Source of the DNA: Tubiluchus corallicola
Lineage: Eukaryota > Priapulida > Priapulimorpha > Priapulimorphida > Tubiluchidae
Length of the DNA: 27,931 bases
Assembly: GCA_030141605.1 (NCBI GenBank)
Contig: JAQGDQ010001723.1
Span: 1-27,931 of the forward strand
Reading direction: 5' to 3'
The notes under the pieces are model-generated. The model saw nothing but the letters and a program-made list of their open reading frames with translations. It was not told where the DNA came from and made no database searches. Positions 20,595-27,931 of the stretch are shown here, piece by piece (the stretch's first letter is position 1; every line of letters begins with the position of its first letter). The translations under genes and the position numbers were made by a program.

Positions 20595-22776
20595 CATGTA
20601 TTAAAATATGCATTTAACTATTATATTTTTAATTACGAATACTGAACTTTTATACCTTTGTATTCACTGAAATGCTGGAACGAATTTTGTAAATATGCAA
20701 TATATGGGTGTGCAAAATAAAGTTTTGCACGAGATTTCTATGAAACTCCGACAATTTGGCTTCTCTAGCAAAATAAATGAAAAATAACCAAGTTAAAGTC
20801 GACCAGTACTTTCCTGCTCGCAGGGCACTGAACCAACAGGAAAAATAGAGTAATTCATGAAATCTCTGTGCGCTACCTAAATTTTTATTGCAATTCTCTT
20901 TAACAATTACAATTAGATATCAACATGTATGCATGGTGTATATCTAATAATAATTATTATCAAAATTTAAATAACAATTTCATGCTAAGGTAAGTTAATT
21001 CGCAGTTCGTTGTTGGCTGCATTTACATTGACGTAACATCACGTGACCAACGCGCTGGCAGAAGAAATACACTGCCGAACATTTCGAATAAAATTCGGAA
21101 GGCTGCAGGTTGTATTCTCCAACAACTTGGGCACTTTTCTTCATCCGTTACGACTTGTTACAATTCGTCTTGGTGTTCATGGTTTTCAAAAACTGGGTCA
21201 ATCCAAAAACTTCTTGTATCGCCTACTTGCCTTTTTCTCTAACCAACACAGCAAAATAATGTCTCATTTCTTCTAGAAAGTCTCATGCCAAGAATTTCTG
21301 GAAAAAATTCCCGCCTTTATTACATATAGTATGGGATGAGTACAGAAGCTGCAGTGGAAACAGCTTTTGCAGACGTAAAACGTCCAGACAGAAAAGTCTG
21401 TGTCTGTGCGTGTCTGTGCGGACGCAGGGTAAACCTTAGTCTTTCTGCTAAACATGTCCAACGAAACGCCGACATTTAATATTCAGCAGCCGACATAAAA
21501 TGTTTTTATTCAGCAGTTATTGAGATAAAGACAACACAAGATAATGAGTTTACAATCATTTGTTACCATTTTATCATTTTAGTATAATATTGTTCAAAGT
21601 TTGCGTTTTGTGGTGCAGAAAAGGCATGGAAATACGCCGAGTCCGTCAATGACTTACGCAAGGGATCAATTCGAATTATCGGTACGCCAGATGTATGCTC
21701 AAAAGTTGACAGAAAATTATGGCTCTGCATGTATGGCCCTGGTGTTTACCCAGGCGCTGTAAGTATGGATAAGTTTATTGTGTTTATTTTAGTTTAGGTT
21801 TATTTATATAGTCAGATGTTCGCAAAGGTGCACTAAGAACAAAAACTTTGATAGTAAGAGATTATCTGCTCCATTTATCAATATTAAAATTAAATAATAA
21901 AAGTGGTGTGCCTCTCAAGTCAGATGTATTAGTTTGTGACGAACTACGCACGTTAAACGTGTTAAAGTTTAAATTTTTGTCTTAAAACTTGCTGAACATA
22001 TTACAGCAGCACCTTAATGCAATGCGCTGGTGAAATATGTTTGCTACTGGACATTATGTTAGTTTGTGATGTCATCAATAGTTGGGCTCGTCCGCCATTA
22101 ATTAAGTTTTAAATCTATTATTTAATTATCAGAAACGCTTTGGTGGCAGTATTATTTGTGTTAAAATATTTACTTTTTATCGGACTTGAAAATGAGATAT
22201 TATGCGAAAAATCATCCCGTCGTTCACGAAGGATACACTTTCTATGCCCGTGTTCAATGTGGGCGCAAATTTATTTGAGTGAATTAAGACGCATAGCTTC
22301 CTAAACGCCTCGTCTTGTCTAAACGGGTTGTAATCTCCTAACGTATTGCGAATTGTACGTGCTGTATTCAGAGATTGTTCCAAACTTTAATTTCAGCTTT
22401 TGGTACATTTCTTTAAGTTGAGCTATTTAGTTTCACCATTCACGCGTGTGTATGCTCGTGGGTTCGTTATATGGGAGTATGTACCTACATACTATTTGTT
22501 GTTTAGGGAGACGCTGGTGGTCCAATTATCTTTCCCTACACGAAAGAAGTAATTGGAATAATGCTCGGTTCTCAAAACTCAACAAAGAGGGAGAAAATAC
22601 ACACACTTGCTACAAAAATTGGCCCCCAACTCGACTGGATTGAAGAAACACAAGCTAAAGCTGAAAAGGATCGTTACTCAGATCACTCACGCATCACATA
22701 CAGATCTACTTCTTTGCATAACACAATATGTATAAGTTGTTTTTTTCTGTATTATGTAGTTTACCTATTTTTATGA
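17824..22776 (+). CDS. Secreted trypsin-fold serine protease homolog, catalytic Ser replaced by Ala (7 exons, 352 aa)
   Basis: Exons: 17824-17995, 18181-18248, 18981-19102, 20121-20193, 20298-20511, 21619-21758 and 22507-22776. All are GT-AG and the phases agree. Residues 4-18 form a short signal-like hydrophobic stretch. A propeptide follows, with activation site PEPR|IIGGEE (R65/I66). Catalytic His is present (TAAHC, H117), Asp is present (HIDIGLVRL, D172), and GWG is at 210-212. The serine motif GDSGGP reads GDAGGP (264-269, A266; codon GCT at 22513-22515), which should abolish peptidase activity. Cys pairs 42-58 (C102/C118) and probably 168-182 (C243/C253) remain; positions 191, 220, 136 and 201 lack Cys. 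DWIEE (305-309) is the usual final helix, followed by a polar linker and a hydrophobic C-terminus (336-352). NxS/T sites lie at N39, N159 and N287. AATAAA at 22814-22819 is 38 nt after the stop. Annotate as a pseudoprotease, not a pseudogene, because every exon is open. Confidence 0.92.
18414..18879. mobile_element. piggyBac-like MITE in intron 2 of the protease homolog
   Basis: The element starts TTAACCCTTTCAGTCCC (18414-18430) and ends GGGTATGAAAGGATTAA (18863-18879), giving imperfect 13-bp inverted repeats (11 of 13 match) flanked by TTAA. TTAA targets and CCCTTT ends are typical of piggyBac. It is about 466 bp long with no transposase. It carries two identical copies of the near-palindrome GTATCCCACGGGATAC, at 18546-18561 and at 18844-18859, the second just inside the right end. 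Confidence 0.8.
19152..19208 (-). mobile_element. Possible RTE-type LINE 3' tail fragment
   Basis: On the minus strand this reads caatgtctacaatagaccta then ctgggatgatgacgatgatg. A TGA/GATGAT tail after a short conserved lead resembles 3' ends of RTE-like LINEs. Only about 55 bp; no coding part remains. Confidence 0.4.
19258..19450. repeat. GC-rich repeat-like block in intron 3
   Basis: An unusually C/G-rich island inside AT-rich intron: a gagagagaggg tract (19308-19325), then cgcgagccccccccc and ccacccccccttgaaa (19370-19430). An antisense open frame (19277-19504) shows no domain. The composition jump suggests an inserted element of unknown class. Confidence 0.4.
19663..20120 (-). mobile_element. 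5'-truncated LINE 3' end, antisense in intron 3
   Basis: On the minus strand, residues NRCIIAQEFIGLWNSLALQ and VKQIKSLSPFKTKLRSLIL match the C-terminal end of CR1-like LINE reverse-transcriptase ORFs (WNSLP..., K..S...FK..L). A stop and about 200 bp of 3' UTR follow, with AATAAA near 19699 and a TA-rich tail (19665-19690). Its 5' break lies somewhere within about 20040-20120, right against exon 4 of the protease homolog (20121). Confidence 0.75.
20512..21618. other. Intron 5 of the protease homolog
   Basis: Contains a (TA)n run at about 20558-20588 and otherwise AT-rich unique-looking sequence. Open frames at 21043-21276 (+) and 21273-21461 (-) have no recognisable motif. Confidence 0.6.
21759..22506. 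other. Intron 6 of the protease homolog
   Basis: Donor gtaagt, acceptor tgtttag, phase 0, placed immediately before the GDAGGP codons, a common trypsin-family intron position. No repeat recognised; the antisense open frame 22177-22383 has no motif. Confidence 0.65.
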
Positions 22777-22813
22777 ATTCGTTTTCTTTACTGTATTGAA
22801 AATTTAGTTTAGT

Positions 22814-22819
22814 AATAAA
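22814..22819 (+). terminator. Poly(A) signal of the protease homolog
   Basis: AATAAA 38 bases after the stop codon, the first such hexamer downstream and well placed for a short 3' UTR. Confidence 0.65.
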
Positions 22820-23060
22820 TGCGATATCCGTTTGAAGAACAAATATAAGCAAACATAAAGCAATGTTAAAAACACATTCCGAATTTAGCAGGTTTTTCAA
22901 TATTATGTAACGAATTTCAATTGATGTTACTGTGTGAATCACAGACTGGATGCTATTATTATTACCATGAAGCGTATTCCTTTATAATAATCATTAGTAA
23001 CTAAACTCGCCACCGACAAATGGTTTTAGACAATCAGAAAATCGATAAAAGTTATGGGTG

Positions 23061-23497
23061 AAACTGGAGGAAGTACTGTACCACAGTGTACACACGGCGA
23101 ATACCCTAAACACGCTCTCATGGAGTATTTAAACTGGAAGTATTGTACCACAGTGTACGCATTGCGAATACCCTAAACACGCTCTCATAAAGTATTTAAA
23201 CTGGAAGTACTGTACCACAGTGTACGCATTGCGAATACCCTAAACACGCTCTCATAAAGTATTTAAACTGGAAGTAATGTACCACAGTGTACATACGGCG
23301 AATACCCTAAACACGCTCTCATAAAGTATTGAAACTGGAAGTACTGTACCACAGTGTACAGGTCACGGCGAATACACTAATACATCGTCTCTTACATAAC
23401 ACGTATTTTAAACTGGAAGATATCTGATAGGCTCACACGTGTACACATGGCGAATACCCTAAATACGCTCTCAGTAAAGTATTTAAAATCTGTAGAT
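23061..23497. repeat. Minisatellite, 67-bp unit, about 6.5 copies
   Basis: Units beginning actggaagtactgtaccaca, with cggcgaataccctaaacacg and ctctcataaagtatttaa, start at 23063, 23133, 23200, 23267, 23334 and 23412. Spacing is 67 bp in the core, 70 at the left end, and 78 for the diverged fifth unit. The last two copies are decayed. Confidence 0.96.
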
Positions 23498-25084
23498 ATC
23501 TAAATTCTATAACACATATCACCCTACCTTTTCTGTACAGAGTGACCTTGATTAATTAGAGTAATTAATCGAATTAATAATGATTAGGATTCGCACACCT
23601 AAACTACATAATAATACATAACTACCTAATACATAACTAAAAAACGCTTCTCTGTTATTATCTGATAATTGATAATAAGGAAACTGCTTATTTTTTAGTA
23701 CCTTGCGTCAGAACTTCAATAATAGTAAAAATCAAAACAAATAGTTGCTTGTATTACAACAGTTACCTTGTTAGATCTTTCAATGCTTGCACTTGGACCA
23801 TGCATATTAGCTAACACATACAGTAGCAGTAACCCAAACAATGAAGTCATTCATTGTGCATACAGGAACAATTGTCCAGATGAACGACAAAACAGTCTTG
23901 CAGTTTTTTAATGCAACTAATAAGCAAAAAAATAGAAAAGTCTATAAAGAGGCTGCAGTTCAACAAATCAATTATTTGCACAAAGCAGGTAAATGAAACA
24001 TTAAAATTAGTGCTCAGCTTAATTTAGGTTTGTCAGAAATAAACAAATTTTTGTCAATACATAATTTGTGGAGACAAATAAGGCTGTCCCTGACCATTAT
24101 GAGTGTCTGATGCAGTGCGAAAAGGAACTTGGCAATCGACAATCCACATTTGTGTTATAGTAGAAATGAAAACGTAATAATGTAGATGTAATGTAATGCA
24201 TTGACTAAAATACAAAGTGTATATAAAAATGTAGAAAGGTGACTAGCTACTGCAAGCATCTGGGCCACATTTTACTAGAAAATACACTAATTGTTTCTGA
24301 CTTCTGATTCCTGATGTAAACTTCCACTGCAATCAAACTGCAGACTATTAAAATAATCCAGTTTTTATGTTAAAAATATTGAAACACAACAATCACCTAC
24401 AGATTATAAACACTTGTTGAGATGTGAGAGAAAGCCGTTAAATGTAAAATCTTGTGTTCTGATGTACAAAGTGATTCTCACAAACTATACTATTTACTTC
24501 CTGCTCCACACAGACTAAACAGTCCAGCACTAGAAACACTATACCAAGTTTAAATTACATGTAAATCAAAACTCAAGAATGTAAAAAGTTTAATTTCCTA
24601 CTGCTTATTTAATTGTCAATGACTCTTTTTTACTTTAGCTAATCACATGTCTAGTCACAAGTTGGCTTGATATTCGAATTTAATATTCAATATTGAAAGT
24701 AAAATTAGTTTAATGTGGTTTGATACTCAAGATTTGGCGTGGCCTCAAGTACAACTAAAGAAATGTTTCATCACCTCAATTCATTTCAATTCAAGTTGAT
24801 TTATGCTATACAATTCAAACACAGGTATTTAATAGCAATCAAGTATACAAAGAGCAACTAAAATAATTAGAAACTATGTTTAGAAGAATGCAGTTGCAGT
24901 ATACAGCCAGTAAAAAAGCTTAATATTCTCATTTAAGATTCATATTGATGTTCAGTTGTCTGCCTGCAAATTTACGAATTTCACGCATTGCCTGTACAAA
25001 TGCTGTTGTAACCAAAGAAAAGTTTGTGACATCACAATGATACAATTTGTTCACTAGTTCAATAGTAATCTAATCGTACAGCTG
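23498..25084. other. Intergenic, no gene recognised
   Basis: AT-rich. A perfect 9-bp inverted repeat with 3-base loop (gattaatta, gag, taattaatc) sits at 23550-23570. A tcaattcatttcaattcaag stretch at about 24777-24797 resembles an antisense LINE tail. No open frame of interest. Confidence 0.5.
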
Positions 25085-26285
25085 CCCTTTGACGGTTCTG
25101 CTGTCCGCTGATCTTCAGGCGGTGTTTTTAGTGAAGCCAGGTAGAGTGTGCAGCACATGTAGTACTAAGAAGCTGAACAAAACTTCTGACGGTTCTGCCG
25201 TCGGCTGTTCTTCAAGCGCTGTATTTAGTGAAGCCAAGTAGAGTGTGCAGCACATGTAGTACTAAGAAGCTGAACAAAACTTTTGACGGTTCCGCTATTG
25301 GCTGGTCTTCAAGCGCTGTATTTAGTGAAGCCAGGTAGAGTGTGCAGCACATGTAGTACTAAGAAGCTGAACAAAACTTCTGATGGTTCCGCTGTCCACT
25401 GATCTTCAAGCGGTGTTTTTAGTGAAGCCTGGTAGAGTGTGCAGCACATGTAGTACTAAGAAGCTGAACAAAACTTCTGACGGTTCCGCTATTGGCTGGT
25501 CTTCAAGCGCTGTATTTAGTGAAGCCAGGTAGAGTGTGCAGCACATGTAGTACTGAGAAGCTGAACAAAACTTCTGATGGTTCCGCTGTCCACTGTTCTT
25601 CAAGCGCTGTATTTAGTGAAGCCAGGTAGAGTGTGCAGCACATGTAGTACTAAGAAGCTGAACAAAACTTCTGATGGTTCCGCTGTCCACTGATCTTCAA
25701 GCGGTGTTTTTAGTGAAGCCTGGTAGAGTGTGCAGCACATGTAGTACTAAGAAGCTGAACAAAACTTCTGACGGTTCCGCTATTGGCTGGTCTTCAAGCG
25801 CTGTATTTAGTGAAGCCTGGTAGAGTGTGCAGCACATGTAGTACTAAGAAGCTGAACAAAACTTCTGACGGTTCCGCTATTGGCTGGTCTTCAAGCGCTG
25901 TATTTAGTGAAGCCAGGTAGAGTGTGCAGCACATGTAGTACTGAGAAGCTGAACAAAACTTCTGATGGTTCCACTGTCCGCTGATCTTCAGGCGCTGTAT
26001 TTAGTGAAGCCAGGTAGAGTGTGCAGCACATGTAGTACCAAGAAGCTGAACAAAACTTCTGATGGTTCTGCTGTCCACTGTTCTTCAAGCGCTGTATTTA
26101 GTGAAGCCAGGTAGAGTGTGCAGCACATGTAGTACCAAGACGCTGAACAAAACTTCTGATGGTTCCGCTGTCCACTGATCTTCAAGCGCTGTATTTAGTG
26201 AAGCCAAGTAGAGTGTGCAGCACATGTAGTACTAAGAAGCTGAACAAAACTTTTGATGGTTCTACTGTCCGCTGATCTTCAAGCC
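25085..26285. repeat. Minisatellite, 97-bp unit, about 12 copies
   Basis: Twelve copies of a unit containing agtgtgcagcacatgtagta, with aagaagctgaacaaaacttc, ctgatcttcaagcg and tatttagtgaagccaggtag, follow at 97-bp spacing, all in one orientation. Variant types recur in order (for example the gcggtgttttt/agcctggt form at about 25415 and 25706, and the tactgag form at about 25552 and 25940), which points to block duplication of several units. 97 is not a multiple of three; the three overlapping 65-codon antisense frames read two adjacent units in different frames, so coding is unlikely. Confidence 0.97.
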
Positions 26286-27931
26286 ATATTACTAAATGAA
26301 GAATGTTCTTGAACATTAATATGAAATTTTATCAACAAATTGTCAAAAAATTTCTTTGCAGAATTGGAGGTTTGCAAAACTTCTCAAGTTTAAAAGTAAA
26401 CACATAGTGCTGCCAGAAAGAAAATTACTGCAAATTAAATCCAAAAGTTTGTTTACATAAAAGACTAAGTGGGTAATAAGTTACCCCACATCAGGTAGTT
26501 TCTAGCACCCGAAATTATTAATAGGCCACATTTTTAAAGGCAGTTATGGCGGCAGGTTGGTGTGACGAGTTGTCTCTAGAAGAGTTGTCCTTGATTATTC
26601 TTGAGCAATGATTCAGAGTGTTTTGATGACGCTCAGCAAAGAAGATTGCCACGTTTATATTGCATATCCATAAGAAATATACCTTAGTTGAGATAATGCA
26701 ATACACATATCCCCATTTTTCTGCGAGACAAATGATTAAAGACGTCTGAACGTTTTTATTGAGTAAATAAGACTTAGTTAACATCGGAATACTTTAGCAA
26801 GGACATGTGATAGTTTACCTAGCATATAAGTAATGAAAGAAGCACCAATTGGTGAACAAAGTACTATTGAAGATACTGCTTTAGATGCACGAATTTTATA
26901 GTCGTTTTCAAGAATTGTCCTTTAGGAACATTGTCATCGTCAAAAAATAATTTGCAAGGCTGTTACAAACTCTGATTGTGCTTTATATCTTTCACTTTGA
27001 ATTTAAAATAGAAAAGCCTTTTGTTTCCTTAATAGTACCTATGAGCTTCGTATTAATGACGTGTGAACAGGCACGTTTGAACAGGCATAATAGGCGCATG
27101 ATAGGACTTTGCGCATTCTTTGTATTGTGCATGTTGTCATGTTGCATAACGTATTTCATACACTAATTACATGAAATTTAACAGCCTACATAATAAGATT
27201 ACTTGTATCTTCCTTACTTTCAAACGATTGCTCGTCTTGATACAGAATCTTTTCTAATCTAGCGGAAACAGCAAACTGATTTATAAAATGTTGCTGTACA
27301 AATGATTGTATTTTGATTGAATGTTATTTTAAACAGTCAATTGAAAAGTGGTAGTATAATAGCGTCACGTGACACTTTGTTCAGAAATTAACTAACAGTT
27401 CCTCTTTCCATGCAGCTAATTGCAAAGACGATAGTTTAAATAATGCAATTCTAATTAAATTTATGAATAAGTTCTTAAATTTTAGGGTGCAATTGGTTCC
27501 GGTAGAGAAGTAGATGCCATATTTATGTAATTTGGTGAAATTGTGAGGTGCCATCACCAGTTGTGAAGGTGATAAATTGTGGATATTAGCCCGATCGAAA
27601 ATGGCCACCATTTTCAACATAGTCGATAATATATGGTTGTTACTAGTTTTTAACAGCCTTATCTTTGCTGTTTAAAAGCATATGATAACTTTTGTGGTGT
27701 CAAAGTAATTATCGGTTTTCAAGGTCAAGAAATCCATTTTGATCATTAAGAACACGAGTGATCATCACCTCTGGATTTATGAAGCCGCCAAAATGACTGC
27801 AGCTGTGTAACAATTTTAGCTATATTGGATGTTCTAAGACAAATAGGTAAATTATAGTAACATACTTATAGATTTATGGCAGTGTCCAATATGGGTGCCA
27901 TGTTCAAGATGGTGAAAAATAAAAAAACGCC
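26286..27931. other. Intergenic, no gene recognised
   Basis: AT-rich with small open frames (26518-26784 -, 26978-27166 + and 27381-27620 -) lacking any motif. 27597-27616 contains an 8-bp inverted repeat (gaaaatgg, cca, ccattttc), and related aatgg.gcc words recur to the window end, possibly an old repeat. Confidence 0.45.

Noticed and set aside
21043-21461. Small frames in protease intron 5
   Set aside because: No domain, opposite strands, and inside an intron defined by matching exon phases.
17824-22776. Calling the serine-lacking protease a pseudogene
   Set aside because: No stop or frameshift, all seven exons have canonical splice sites, and a poly(A) signal follows; loss of one catalytic residue alone does not make it non-coding.
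25406-26185. Three similar 65-codon minus-strand frames (25406-25603, 25891-26088, 25988-26185)
   Set aside because: They are readings of the 97-bp minisatellite; the unit is not divisible by three and each frame covers two units in different phases before a stop.
27381-27620. Minus-strand 79-codon frame
   Set aside because: No recognisable family; probably part of an old repeat or chance.

Overview
This 27.9-kb window reads as nuclear DNA of an invertebrate animal. It is AT-rich, has spliced genes with canonical GT-AG introns of about 0.2-1.5 kb, and carries many degraded transposons, microsatellites and three separate minisatellite arrays. Annexin and trypsin-fold genes, hAT-like and piggyBac-like non-autonomous elements and CR1/jockey-like LINE relics all fit a metazoan. 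I cannot name the phylum from sequence alone. No bacterial-type genes, rRNA, tRNA or CRISPR were recognised.

Layout. (1) 1-850: a 61-bp minisatellite already running at the window edge. (2) About 1640-3660, + strand: a decayed LINE with a 2A-like NPGP motif, endonuclease and the start of the reverse transcriptase. (3) 3660-4049: an upstream region with a TATA-like box. (4) 4050-10162, + strand: a complete eight-exon annexin-family gene (325 aa). (5) 11300-13430: fragments duplicated from the annexin locus, including an open copy of exon 4 with both splice sites, but no exons 1-3 or 5-8. (6) 13430-15065, - strand: a second LINE of the same family (ORF1 with zinc knuckles, start of ORF2), beside a 260-bp TC tract. 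(7) 15530-17100: a dispersed repeat shared with annexin intron 2, then a clean hAT-type MITE. (8) 17824-22776, + strand: a seven-exon secreted trypsin-fold gene (352 aa) whose catalytic serine is replaced by alanine and which ends in a hydrophobic tail. Its introns hold a piggyBac-like MITE, an RTE-like tail and a 5'-truncated LINE. (9) 23060-23500 and 25085-26285: minisatellites with 67-bp and 97-bp units. (10) 26290-27931: no gene seen.

The two intact genes do not obviously work together. The annexin should bind membrane lipid in a calcium-dependent way through repeats 1 and 2 only. The protease-fold protein should be secreted or surface-tethered and catalytically dead, so a binding, regulatory or decoy role is more likely than proteolysis. 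All exon models are from reading the sequence; none was checked against transcripts or databases.
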